Assembly: GCA_009829735.1 (NCBI GenBank)
Contig: CM020618.1
Span: 2,540,882 to 2,604,881 of the forward strand
Length of the DNA stretch: 64,000 nt
From: Pyropia yezoensis
Lineage: Eukaryota; Rhodophyta; Bangiophyceae; Bangiales; Bangiaceae
Direction: 5' to 3'
The position numbers and the translations under genes were made by a program. The notes below the pieces were generated by a model. That model had not been told where the DNA came from. It saw only the letters and a program-made list of their open reading frames with translations, and did not search any database. Positions 45,700 through 56,932 of the stretch are shown here, piece by piece (the stretch's first letter is position 1; each line of letters begins with the position of its first letter).

Positions 45700-48600
45700 G
45701 CAGGCTCTCCTGACGGTGGTCAACCTGGAAGTGCTCGAGCTCTTTCGAGCCGTGTAGAGTGGAGCACTTTTATCGTTGTCTGCGGCATAGTCCGTGACGC
45801 GATTCGGCATCAAACTGCGCTTGTCGCAGAATGCACGGCGCACAAGGTCTTCGCGCAGTGGTGATATTGTTTCCCAGGTCTGCACATCGAAAAGACTTTG
45901 CGTCTTGTCCTCACTTCTTAGCAAGACCTCTGCTTTGGTGCTCTTGGGCGCCACTTTGGAGTCGGTTGGTTGAAGGTACGAACTTTTAGCGGAACCCGTG
46001 AGGTCTTCAGGTCCCCATGCACGTGTTGATTTGTTGCAACCGTGGTTGATTCTCATACCTACGGCTGTGAAAAGCGCCCAAGGCGCAAAAATGGCGCGAG
46101 ACGGCCCGTCCCGCACTGCGTCCCTAGGCGCAATTTGAGCGTGATTAGTTTCCTAATCAAGTTGCAACATCCATCATAGGTGTAGCTTTACATTGGCAGC
46201 ACACGATGCGGCCAGCTGGGGACCATCCCCCGCTGCCCCAAGCGGTGTTTGTAAACTTTTTGGGAGCCGAACGAAGCGCTTGAGGTGGGGGGACCGTGCG
46301 GAGCGGTGCGCTTGAGGAATCTGTTGATGGAATGGAGTACAAAGAGTGGGGTGAAGAGGAAGTTGTTGAGGGCGGTCCCAAGCGTGTTCCGGACGCATTG
46401 GCTCAGCTTTACGCGGCAGAGCTTGTGGCAGAGCTAAACGAGCGGAACAGCGAAGCTCCTGACGAGGGGGATCGTAATGACATTGCGGATGTGGGCGGTG
46501 TTGACAGAAGAGCGGAAACTGCTCTCACGCAGGTTGTGTTCATGGCCCTCTTTGTGCAGTTCTTCTCCGGTCCGTTACCGTCCACGTCGGGCTCGGGCAG
46601 CACGCAGACCGGAGCGGTCGTCCTAGCAGTAAAGCGCCCGGTCCTTTTACATACGCTGATGAGCTCGGCGAGGCATCTTGCAGAGGCCAAGAAGGCTACA
46701 CCAACTAGGGATAGACATAGGACACTTGGCGCAACAACAAAACGAAGTCATACCATTTTAGTATTCAAAGGGGACTACCGCTCAAGCTCGTGTGAAAGTG
46801 GGAGGTGCTATAAAGGCGCTCACAGGGCGCGACGACGGATTTCAGGGGCGATACTTGTGCGCTTTTCATGACCTCAGCCCCCCGCCCCACAGTGGCCTGC
46901 GAGACTATGCAAAAACTGCACATCAGAACGATGCAATAACGGAACATAACGACGAGTACTCAAGATCACCCATTCAACGAAACGGTGACTTTGCCTTCAT
47001 CACGATCTCAAGAACATCCCTGAAACCGCTTCTCACAAATGGACTTATGGCATTTCACCAAAAAATGTTGAACTACTCTGCGAACTGTTCGAGAGTCACG
47101 GGGAAAACTATTAATCAGATTTATCGGCGCACATTCTCGGAATCGTTCTGAGAAACGTACAGGTATTTTGAACGATGATTATCTGGGACAGGGATGACGG
47201 GAATTGCTCGGGGTTTTCTTGCAAGTCTGTGACTAGTTGATTCTGCAGGCGTGGAGGTATTCTTACGCTCAGAGTGTCAAGAAAGAAAACGTCTGAGAGC
47301 TGAACTCGACCGGACTGTCTGCTTTTCTTGAAAAAACGTTGATGTCCGTTATAAGGTGCGCCCTCGTTGGCTGCAGGGGTGCTCTTTGCGTGTGTTGTGA
47401 ATAATCGTGCCGACATGGTACTACCTTGCGAGAATCTGATGTTGTGTGCCCGTTCGAGAACGGGGCATTTGCGTTCACATGCGAGATCTGTTGAAGACAC
47501 TGTAACGACTGGTCTGGGCGACATAGGCTTATTCAGTTCTTGCCTACAGCGAACCTTTGGTGTACCTATAAGACGTGCGAATTTGGGACGCACATGGTAG
47601 TGTTCGCTCTGCATCACGAGTTGTTCGCGTTCTGGCGTGAACATTCCGAGCAGCAACAGTATTGCCAGACGAGACTCTCGCGTCTTTTGAAATGCGAGAG
47701 TACTAGCAGGCGATGGCAGCCTGTGATTTTAGACATCTTGGGTGGTGGCTGCCGGAGTCGCCACAGCCACCGCTCGTTTCTCGGCAGTGGTGGGCCACGG
47801 TGGCAGGCAACCCTTTCTCTCTTCCTCAACGCCATTCGGTGCCCACCACCCTTAGCATGCGCACGACATGCCCGACGGCGCCTTTTATCCGCCGCGGGCG
47901 TGAAGCGCTTCGACCAAAAACAGCCGAGGACAACCAGTGCGCGCCAATGTAGTTATGTACCATTCGAAAGAGCATACATATTTGGAGTATGTAAATTGTC
48001 GCACAGACTGTGATACCGGATCAAGTCGACTGCCCACGGTTCATCGATGGGAACAGGATGCAGCCGTGAGGGAGCGTGCCGCCCTCTGGCATACTCCTTG
48101 CAGCTGACTGTGACCATTCTGGGATGGCTGACATCGCTTTTTCATCTTTCGCGCCTTACAACAGGCTCACTCACTCACACTCCGTGCGGAGGGGCTTCTT
48201 GCTGCCATCGCCCTCCCTCCCCACAAGGACAGAGTAAAGCACAGACGAAAGAAAACTGAGCATGAAGAGGGGAAGCTGAGAGCGCTGATGCGGTTTTGCC
48301 CGCGATTTCCTGCCGCCAGTCTCACCCGAGATGCCTGTTTGCTACTCTCTTCCGCTCTTTCTCTCGCTCCGGGGGGCTTTCAGCACGTCCACTCTTCTTT
48401 GGGAGTGCCGGAGATGCGTGGAAAGCTGCTTCGCCATACACACGTTCATTGTTTCTCAGAGAGTGAGGGCGAAGCCGTGGAACCAACCGGCCTGGTACGC
48501 AGGCTCCTGTGCCACAGCACTTTTCAGTTGCACGCTCAACTATCGGGGCGGGCAGCGCGAAATAGCCGCCAGAGCAGTACGAGGTGCAAAGTACTCGTTA

Positions 48601-48750
48601 ACTACAAACAGGGTACAAGCAGCTTTCAAAAATACCGGGAGAACTAAAGCCAGACTTCTCTTGAGAACCTTCTCGAGATTTTTCCTGGATAGTGTCGGCG
48701 ACAGGAGAGCGTCAGTTCTGTCACAACGCATTGCAAGAATGATGGAGCAC
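45700..48750. other. Relic-rich DNA without a firm gene
   Basis: Leftward frame 45538-46116 (AEVLLRSEDKTQSLFDVQTW...) and rightward frame 46296-46871 (with EEEVVEGGPKRVPDALAQLY) have protein-like composition but no recognised family. Both could be parts of retroelement open frames or of an undetected spliced gene. Nothing else stands out. Confidence 0.3.
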
Positions 48751-48757
48751 GACAGAG

Positions 48758-49062
48758 GATGCATTCTAAAGTCTTTCAGACGCAGTTCCCGGGCTCGGAA
48801 GAACTTCTCTTTGCGTTTCTTGCAGCGTCCGATACCTCAAAACTGCTCTCGGCAACCCAGATATGTGTGCTGGTATTTTCTAAGAAAAGGCATAGTATTT
48901 TATGTCCAGGAAAGCTCTAATTGGATACGCCCGTATATGTCTTGAATCGCGCTTATGGCAATCCCAGGATCGCCACGGAGGTTATCCAAAAACTTTCTTC
49001 AAGACTGTTCCAAGTCGGTCGATCTCGCTTTCCAGGAAGCGTCCACTGTGCCCCGTCAGAAA
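48758..49062 (+). pseudogene. Copia-type reverse transcriptase fragment, degenerate
   Basis: One rightward frame reads GSEELLFAFLAASDTSKLLS, ATQICVLVFSKKRHSILCPG, a stop, then PVYVLNRAYGNPRIATEVIQ and KLSSRLFQVG. This follows the Copia RT order: the (R)D-x-T-Q-A-Y-x-Q-S block, the 'I-x-x-x-P' block, then 'L-x-x-x-L-Y-G-x-P' and the helix after it, with the acidic residues lost. The internal stop and missing residues mean it is dead. No LTRs were identified. Confidence 0.42.
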
Positions 49063-49458
49063 GGGGCGTTTTGCCTTGCCCTGCTCATACCCACGGTCAG
49101 AACGAAGTTTAATGCCCTACAGCTTACCAAATTTAGTACTGTTGATCAACCCTGCTTCTGACCGATTTGTGGAAAGCTCTTGTTCGCTCTCACGCCAGTC
49201 CATCAATTGCGTTTCGACGCGAGCGCGTCCGAGCGTGCTATGAGTTTGCTCGCAGCTGCCACTACGCGGTTGACTCATGCCTGCGTTCTATTTCATGCTT
49301 GTGCTCTTGCCCTGATCGGCCGGAACTAAGCGCACGGCAAAACATTGGAGAAGCAGTATACGTTCTAGTAAGTATTACAGTTCCCAGGATTTGTCTCATG
49401 GAGGCCACAATAAATGCAGACCAATGACACACTTCAGATTGCCCAACTCTCATCGATG

Positions 49459-50542
49459 CAGGGTTGTGCAGCACGCCCCTTTTTTCGGGGCGTGAGGGCG
49501 GATCACGCCTTAGAGCATACCAGGGCTCACCCCAAAAAGTCAAGCACGCCCATCCCGCCCCGAAAGTAGAGCCCCAAAATTCTTAAATTTTAATGGCTGA
49601 ACTTCGTTGTAACACCCCCCAAACATATATTGGATAGACTACGATGCCGATCGTTGAGACGGCGGTCGCGCCCAAGAGCCTCGGATGTGTAACGACGAGC
49701 GGCCGTTGTGTGACGCAGGCACTGTCGTCAACCGGATTGGTGGTGTGGGCGCGTGGTGGGGGGGGAGGGGGCGCTGATCGACCGCGTGAGGTGCTACACG
49801 GCGTTTGGGGGCGGCGGCGCTGCGGCGGTTGCGCGCATTGATGGAAGCCGTGGCGCCGTGATCTGAATTACATTGTGGGCGAGGGCGAAGTCCCGACCGC
49901 GGCCTAGAGAAATATGTCTAGACTTGCATCCAGGAATTTTCTTGGATGAAAGTTTGCTGAGTGCCCAATTCTCGCCGATCCGGACAGGAACACAAAAAAA
50001 CTGCAGATGACCCATGGCATGCCTCAGATGAGGCCCCTCTGACCACAGCTGGCTCTCCTCCGACCAATGACAGCTCCGCATGGGGGTCCGTTAAAGAGCA
50101 AACGGATGATCTGAGACTTCCAGGGGATTTCCCAACCACATCGGCACCAGTTGCCAGCTGCATAACTGATCTCTAGAGAACTGCTGGGGACGCCGCATGT
50201 GATGGAGATACGACCGAAATCGGACGAGGAAACAGAAGAGTTCTGACAAATCAGCGTTCAGTTCGAGACTCACGGTCGTCGCAGCCAATAAAATGCTTCC
50301 AGGGATCTGAGCGCCACAGCACGCTATTGGTTACTTCCAGGACACTGGCACGCCATTGGCTCAACCTCATATTCAGGTGCTTGTGTTCTTGTTCATATCG
50401 GCCAAAATTCGGCACATAGCAATATGGTCAATTTGGGTTCGACACATCCCGTTCTCAGCACACCATTTTCACTGGGGGCGTGAGGACGGATCACGCCTTA
50501 AATCGCGCCCAATCACGCCGATAGGCGTGCTGCACAACCCTA
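49459..50542. mobile_element. Non-autonomous hAT-like element, 1084 bp
   Basis: Both ends carry a 19-bp inverted repeat: CAGGGTTGTGCAGCACGCC at 49459-49477, and at 50524-50542 its reverse complement except for a T in place of the first C. The flanks are 8-bp direct repeats, CATCGATG (49451-49458) and CATCAATG (50543-50550), 7 of 8 identical. Eight-bp duplications and (C/T)AGGG ends fit the hAT superfamily. Close to each end is a further palindrome, GGCGTGAGG(G/A)CGGATCACGCC. No transposase frame lies inside, so it would depend on an element elsewhere. Confidence 0.85.
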
Positions 50543-50550
50543 CATCAATG

Positions 50551-50958
50551 ACTGCTCCGCGTTGCTGCACAAAGACTGCAATCTGAGGCTATTTTCCAGA
50601 GTGTCCGACCGCAGTACAGGTATCAGTGGGCACCAGATGCGACCTCTCCCAATGTTCTCAAGTAGATCGGGCGGAGATAGAGCGAAAACCGTCAAGAAAT
50701 TACGAGCAAATTACAGCATTCTAACAAACCGGCGTGGAGTACAAGATCAGCTGCAAGTGTCGCCTGATCACGGACGAAGCGCCACAACACGTTCTTGGTC
50801 CGCTGTGAGCTACCAGCTTGCAAATGGTTCATGGCCTTGTTGTTGCCCTGGTGCTCTTGTCTTCATGAGACAAAATGCAAGAAACGGTAATAAATTGCAC
50901 ATGAGCCCCGGTGCTGTGACCAGTATTTACTGGCCCGCTGACGCATCGCCTGCTGGTA
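50551..50958. other. Relic DNA between two elements
   Basis: Contains a diverged copy of a motif also seen near 49295, 49985 (inverted) and 50385 (gtgctcttg.cctgatcggcc type), apparently an old dispersed repeat. No gene. Confidence 0.35.
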
Positions 50959-51077
50959 TTGTGCGTCCCGTAAAAAGTGGACGTGCACAGGTCGTGCAGT
51001 GTGGGTTTGATTGGTCCAGTGGCCGATATTTGACATGATCACGACACGTGCACGTCCACTTTTTACGGGACGCACTA
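50959..51077. mobile_element. MITE copy 2 (119 bp, TA target duplication)
   Basis: Same element as at 41976, in the same orientation, with the inverted repeats closer to perfect (GTGGACGTGC at both ends) and TA at 50957-50958 and 51078-51079. About 96% identical to copy 1 by eye. Confidence 0.92.
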
Positions 51078-51365
51078 TAGCGCCGGAAGGCTCCCCTTAC
51101 GCACTGTCCGTGCGGCCCAGTCTCAGTGATCCCCTGTCATATAATTGTTTCTATGGAAGTTCATCCGAACCGCGTTTGGATTCGGAAACCCAAATTACGC
51201 CGAGCGCTGGAGTGATTTGGGCGAAACAGAGCAACCTTGATTGAAGGGTGGACCACACACGGACTGTAAGCATTGCGTTCTCGACTGTTCGCCTTCAGCC
51301 TGCCGGCGTTTGTCTCGTTGACCTGGAGCAGGGTGCTACACTGCTTGCGGCCGCGCTCGCTCACC

Positions 51366-52133
51366 ATGGCAGAAGCGAAAGTGTCCTTCAAGGTAACCCT
51401 GACGTCTGACCCCAAGATGCCGTTCCGGATGTGCGTGCCTCGCCTGTTCTTCTTTTCTGCGGAGGCTTGCTTGAGCCCTCGTCCGGTTCAAGGATGGACT
51501 TGGCTCGGTGCGAAGCACGCGTCACGTCTGTTGCTCCTCGCTTGTTTCTTTGTCTTGTGCGTCGCTGGTTCGACCAGTATCAACTGGCTCATCATGCTCC
51601 GCTGGCTGTTCTACCCCACTGAGTTCATTGCTTTTGTCGCGCCTTGTGTGTGCTCGAGCTCATGCCCTCTGCTGTTCCCTCAGAGTGAAAGTGCCAGCCG
51701 AAGCGCCGTTCACCGCTGTCATTACCTTCGCAGCGGAAGAGTTCAAGGTGCCTGCCGCCACAACGGCCGTCATCACAGCTGATGGTAGTGGCATTAACCC
51801 CAAGCAGTCTGCAGGTGCGTCATCAAGCGCGCGGGCTCCACGTTCTCCCGTTCTCGTTCTCCACGCGTGCATGTCTCCTTGTCGTCTATCTTTCATTCTT
51901 GGGTTGTGAACGGCCGAGCGGCGAGGAGTCGCGCCAAGGTCGTGTGCGTTCTAATACTCACAGCCGAGGCTTTTGGTGCTATGGTACTGTACCGCTGCCC
52001 GTGTGCGTGGGGTCTGCTTACCTCGGTTGGTGACTTTGTCTTATTGGCAACGTCCGCAGGTGACGTGTTTCTCAAGCACGGCGGGGACTTACGTCTCATC
52101 CCTCGTGACCGCGTGGGCAGTACGTGTTTATAG
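51366..52133 (+). CDS. UFM1: Ubiquitin-fold modifier 1 (UFM1), three exons
   Basis: Small ubiquitin-like modifier attached to targets by the UBA5-UFC1-UFL1 cascade, notably at ER-bound ribosomes. Exons are 51366-51430, 51684-51814 and 52060-52133. The introns are 253 and 245 nt, both with GTGCGT donors; the acceptors are CCCTCAG and TCCGCAG. The spliced product is 89 residues. It begins [20 protein letters not shown], then [37 protein letters not shown] and [21 protein letters not shown], following UFM1 throughout. The conserved Val-Gly near the end should be exposed by removal of the last four residues (STCL) by a UfSP-type protease; animal UFM1 ends in only two extra residues. It is the only intact host gene seen in the relic-rich block. 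Confidence 0.95.
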
Positions 52134-52578
52134 GTAGCGGCGTTGCCCGGGCGCACCGTCGCCCATTGCACAATGTGCGCCTGAGGAAGCCAGATGCTTT
52201 TTTCCTTTCATCTTCACTGAGCACTCTCTACACGCTTGTCGAGTGAGGGCATCTCTTCTGGGGAAAGGATTGTTACGCAGGACGAACACGTACTCCTCAC
52301 CCAGACGCCCACACCTTGTTCGCAGTCACCGAACTGCGATTGCTTCTCTCCTTCGTCCCTTCAGCGCTTGCCAGGCCCCAAAGACATATCTGCAGCCGGT
52401 CAGAGAGAGCGCACCGTACTCAAGAGCGCGAGCAACAGGACAAGAACAGTGGACATCCCTGGTAAGATGTACACTCCCATGATGCAACTCAAGCTGCGAA
52501 AGGCGCTTCCGCAACATAAATACATACAATGTCAAGTGGAGCATGGGGCGCGCTCACAAGGCGAGCTGCTGCCTTGGC

Positions 52579-52672
52579 CTTGTCGGCTACGCAGCCTCGA
52601 CCTTGTTGGCTACGCAGCCTCGACCTAGTTGGCTACGCAGCCTCGCCTTGTTGGCTACGCAGCCTCTTGGGG
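52579..52672. repeat. 23-bp tandem repeat, four copies
   Basis: Unit cttgttggctacgcagcctcgac repeated four times with one or two changes per copy. It lies about 450 bp after UFM1. Confidence 0.85.
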
Positions 52673-53974
52673 AGATGCAGTGCAGAGAACAGGTTGAATA
52701 GCTCTCAAAACTGTTCTGAGCTTAGCGAGTTCCTCAGCATTTTCAGAACGTCAGTAAAAAGCGAAATCATTCCATTAGAGCCGAGCAGGTCTGTTTGAAA
52801 GCAGAGTTTCCACACAAACGGTCGACAGCAATACCTATCAATCTCAATAAATAGCACGGCTATTCAACGTGTTAGATACATAATCTTCCCTACTTTTTGC
52901 TCGCACGTGGGTCAATAATTGTCGTTCGAGAACTCGTAGTGCTCGCTTGTTCTTGTTCTGAACGGCTGTATTGTAAGTCCAGGAAAAAACGACACCCGGC
53001 TTGTCATGCATTGTCATTGTTTAAAGGGGTGAGAACCTTGACACGGCGCCCTTTCGTAAAATAAAATTTCCCAAGCTCCGTCCTCGTGCAGTAACTGGAA
53101 GCGGGCTCTATGAGTGCCTTGAAGGACGCCTTCAAACGGATTTATATGATCCATTCGGTGAGGCTATTGTTGTTTGGACTTCTCGGCCGAAATGCCCCCA
53201 CAGTCCGTGATTGCCCATGCTTGCCCACTCTCCAATGAGACAAATGTGGCGAAGTTGTAAAGATCGATCAATTCTTCGGCCCGGAGCAAGTATAAGTTTC
53301 AGCCAGCACTGACCCCGGGGTCTTTTCCCAGTCTGGTAAATACGCCTCGTGTCTTGTAAGCAAGTTCCCGAACAGTTCCGTGAGGAGCCAGAAATTATTT
53401 TAGGCGACAGGAGAAATCGTGGGGCCAGCTGTCTCCGGACGACGTTTGAACACCACAATGTACTGGAGAGTTAATCAGAGCTCGACCCCCTCCCAAAAGA
53501 GGGAAGTATATGCCGTCGTGCACCGTATACGTTCGTGACGAGATATTCCCTGATGAGTCTCCTTACGATTAGAATTGCCAGTGATGAAAAACAATGATAG
53601 AAAAACTCCGTAGTCGTCTGTACGAAGACCTCGTTGGTCACTCGCGCAGATAATGTACTCTTTACTCTCCAAGACTCTTAGGAGTCGTGGGCTCTCAGTG
53701 TCGGCCGCTCCAGACAGCGGCATCACCAAGTAGCACGAACTACCATCTTTGTCACCAGAAACTACGCTATCGTTGAACCTCGGGTCACTAACACAGCAAA
53801 TTCTGTTTAAGAAGCTCTGTTCTACATTTTATCGAATTGTGCTCGCCCTCAGGATAAATATGATACTTCAAAGGAGGAACTCTTGTAATTAGAGTTCCAG
53901 AAGGTCTATTTTTCTGATTTTCTTCGCTGTGTTGCCTTTGCAGCGCTTTTGGAAAGTACCTAACAGAGCACGAC

Positions 53975-54226
53975 TCAAGCCTTTCTTCCGGGCTGTCGAA
54001 ATGGCATCATTGATGTACCAATAGCCAGGTTCTTGTCTGTTGCATAGGAACGATACACAAGCGAGCTGACGTCCCTCCTGACGATGAGAGGTGAAACGAT
54101 TTGATGATCCTGACGGCATTCCTGATTTCGCAGACAGCTCGTCTGAGAACAGAAAGCCCGGATCAGACCATGCCGTGTAGATACTCCCATGATTGAATTC
54201 AAGTCTTTGCGTGCTGGACTACACAA
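53975..54226 (-). pseudogene. Second Copia-type reverse transcriptase fragment
   Basis: Leftward frame contains ARKDLNSIMG, SQTSCLRNQ and LIVRRDVSSLVYRSYATDKN, recalling the Copia RT 'S-x-T-S-x-R ... R-D-V-(T/S)-x-A-Y-x-Q-S' region. It is short, frame-shifted on both sides and in the opposite orientation to the fragment near 48.8 kb. Assignment is tentative. Confidence 0.3.
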
Positions 54227-55092
54227 ACACTTGCGAGCGTGTCGGTACTTAAAAAAGTGGAAAGGAATATGTACCGTGTCTCGTTCGTTTTGGGAACGCG
54301 CTCCTAGTTTTTTTCAACTGACAAAGAAAAAGGAATTTCCTCAGTTATTTCTTGACAGTGCAATAGGTCCGGGCTGTTTTTCGGGTCGGAAGACTGGACA
54401 GCGCAACACCTGAAGCTTCTAGAGCCATGCTAAAATTCGCATTCCTTGACATTTCTTTTCTTCCTCATCTCTAGCAGTTCTTTTAATTTCTCTCATCTCG
54501 AGATCCACAGGATCAGACTGTAGATGGCCTCTAATCCGTTTCTGCGAAATAAACAGTGCGAGTGCTCTAGCGCTGTTCCGAATGCTCGGGAATATTTACG
54601 CACGTGCGTTCAGTTAGCCACTGCCTTCGTGTTGCCAATCAAAAGTCCGGATTGATCCGGATTCGTCGGCAGCCGCATGGACTCTCCGTTCATCCAATGG
54701 GAAGCGTCGTACGTCTCTTGCGACGGCCGAGGATCAACGGCTGATGAAGGGGGCACATGCAATCCCAGACGTGTCGCTGGAACCGCCCCTCGCGGCCGAT
54801 CCAGGCGGCTGCCGACGGCCGTGCGGGACGCCGGTTCGGCGGCTCTGTGAACCAACGAGCACGCCGAATCGGCGGTCATTTCGCGTGCGCCCGAGAGCCT
54901 TGCGCCTGTCTTGCCACTCCGCCGGCAACTTGAGCATCTCCCGCTGCCGTCTCCCTTCAGGTCGTCCGACATTCCTCGCTCTCGCGTCCACCAACCTCGC
55001 CTCGCCCTCTCCTCATCTTCCGTCTGCACATTCCATCTTTATCGCCTTGCGACCCTCACCCCTCCCCCGCCGACGCTCTTCCGACAGCGACC

Positions 55093-56409
55093 ATGGCCAA
55101 GATCACCGCCATCCACGCGCGCTCTATCTTTGACAGTCGCGGCAACCCGACGGTGGAGGTGGATGTGACCACCGACGGTGGTGTCTTCCGCGCGGCCGTG
55201 CCGTCGGGCGCGTCGACGGGGCAGCACGAGGCCTTGGAGCTGCGCGATGGCGACAAGAGCGCCTACCTGGGCAAGGGCGTGACCAAGGCTGTGGCCAACA
55301 TCAAGGATGAGATTGCGCCGGCCCTCCTGGGCATGGACCCCACCCAGCAGGGGGCGATTGATAAGGCCATGATTGACCTTGACGGCACAGCGGGGGGCTT
55401 TAAGAAGCGCCTGGGTGCCAACGCCATCCTGGGCGTGTCCATGGCTGTCTGTCGCGCGGGCGCAGCGGCTGCGGGGGTGCCCCTGTATAAGCACATTAAT
55501 GCGCTGGCGGGGGCGCCCAAGATGCTGCTGCCGGTGCCCAGCTTCAACGTCATCAACGGGGGGTCCCATGCGGGCAACAAGCTGGCTATGCAGGAGTTTA
55601 TGATCCTCCCCGTCGGCGCGACTACCTTTACCGAAGCCATGAAGATGGGCGCGGAGGTTTACCAGACTCTCAAGGGGGTCATCAAGAAGAAGTATGGACT
55701 GGATGCCACGTCGGTGGGTGATGAGGGTGGCTTTGCGCCCAACATTCAGGACAACGCTGAAGGCCTGCAGCTGCTTCTCGAGGCGATTGAGAAGGCGGGC
55801 TACACGGGGAAGATTAAGATTGGGATGGATGTGGCCGCGTCTGAGTTCCTGAAGAATGGCAAGTACGACTTGGACTTCAAGAACGAGGCATCGGACCCGT
55901 CGACTCACCTCTCGGGTGAGGAGCTGCTGGCCATGTACAAGGAGTTCTACACCAAGTTCAACATCTGCTCCATTGAGGATGGCTTTGATGAGGACGATTG
56001 GGAGAACTTCTCGAAGATGACGGCTGAGATGGGAGACGACGTCCAGATTGTGGGCGACGACCTCCTGGTCACCAACCCCGACCGCATCAAGACGGCGATG
56101 GAGAAGAAGGCGGCGAACGCGCTGCTGCTCAAGGTCAACCAGATCGGCAGCATCACTGAGGCCATCCAGGCCAACAACATGTGCCGGGAGGCGGGCTGGG
56201 GCGTGATGGTCAGCCACCGCAGCGGCGAGACCGAGGACAGCTTCATCGCTGACCTGGTGGTTGGCCTGGGGACGGGGGAGATCAAGACTGGCGCACCGTG
56301 CCGGTCGGAGCGGCTGGCGAAGTACAACCAGCTGCTGCGGATTGAGGAGGAGATGGGCGCCGACGCCGTCTACGCGGCCGAGAACTACCGCACGCCGTGG
56401 AAGGTGTAG
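55093..56409 (+). CDS. Enolase (2-phosphoglycerate dehydratase)
   Basis: Interconverts 2-phosphoglycerate and phosphoenolpyruvate in glycolysis and gluconeogenesis. The 438-residue, intronless product is full length and starts directly at the family N-terminus ([20 protein letters not shown]), with no transit peptide, so it is expected in the cytosol. Diagnostic segments are [44 protein letters not shown], the metal-ligand region [11 protein letters not shown], the signature [14 protein letters not shown] with the catalytic Lys, and [11 protein letters not shown]. The codons are strongly GC-ending, typical of a highly expressed gene in such a genome. Convergent with the TM9SF gene. Confidence 0.98.
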   Translation: MAKITAIHARSIFDSRGNPTVEVDVTTDGGVFRAAVPSGASTGQHEALELRDGDKSAYLGKGVTKAVANIKDEIAPALLGMDPTQQGAIDKAMIDLDGTAGGFKKRLGANAILGVSMAVCRAGAAAAGVPLYKHINALAGAPKMLLPVPSFNVINGGSHAGNKLAMQEFMILPVGATTFTEAMKMGAEVYQTLKGVIKKKYGLDATSVGDEGGFAPNIQDNAEGLQLLLEAIEKAGYTGKIKIGMDVAASEFLKNGKYDLDFKNEASDPSTHLSGEELLAMYKEFYTKFNICSIEDGFDEDDWENFSKMTAEMGDDVQIVGDDLLVTNPDRIKTAMEKKAANALLLKVNQIGSITEAIQANNMCREAGWGVMVSHRSGETEDSFIADLVVGLGTGEIKTGAPCRSERLAKYNQLLRIEEEMGADAVYAAENYRTPWKV

Positions 56410-56496
56410 GACGGTACGCCGGTGTCTTCCGCGAATGGCGACGTTTGTAGGTGGGGGATAGGAAATTGTGCGGCAACAGTGGACGAAGGAGGCGTG

Positions 56497-56548
56497 TGGT
56501 GAAGCTTGGCCCCCAGAGCGGTTGGTGAAGCTTGGCCCCCAGAGCGGT
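56497..56548. repeat. Perfect 26-bp tandem duplication
   Basis: Two identical units tggtgaagcttggcccccag agcggt back to back, 88 bp after the enolase stop, so probably in or near its 3' UTR. Confidence 0.9.
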
Positions 56549-56932
56549 GCCAGGCGGCACTGCCGCAGCCGAATGTACAAAAAGAAAAGGGTGGACAGCC
56601 AATGCCCCATCCCGTCTCGATGAGACGGTCCAGCTTGGGTTAGTAGGAACAAGATTTGGCTCGGCAGCGATGCGGAGCACAGCCACTCTAGGACGGACCT
56701 AGAACCCTGGATGCGTGATGAGTACCGAACAGCAATTCACGTAAGCTTCACTGCTCGCGAGACCTGATGTGGTCCTTCCGACAGGCTGCCTGAGACAACT
56801 CCCCGCAGGAAGACGGGCTATGCACGAGCACGTCGGCGAGGGGTGCACGCTCAGCAGGATCCCAAAAAATATAATGCACCCCCGAGCTTGGAAAGGAACG
56901 CCAGAGAGTTGAGCAGGAAGGAGAAGAGTTCG

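Larger units (their letters stand above)
52134..55092. other. Relic DNA, then enolase promoter region
   Basis: 52134-54500 has only short broken frames apart from the tandem repeat and Copia-like fragment listed separately. From about 54.7 kb the DNA becomes GC-rich again, leading into the enolase start; no TATA-like element can be assigned with confidence. Confidence 0.35.
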
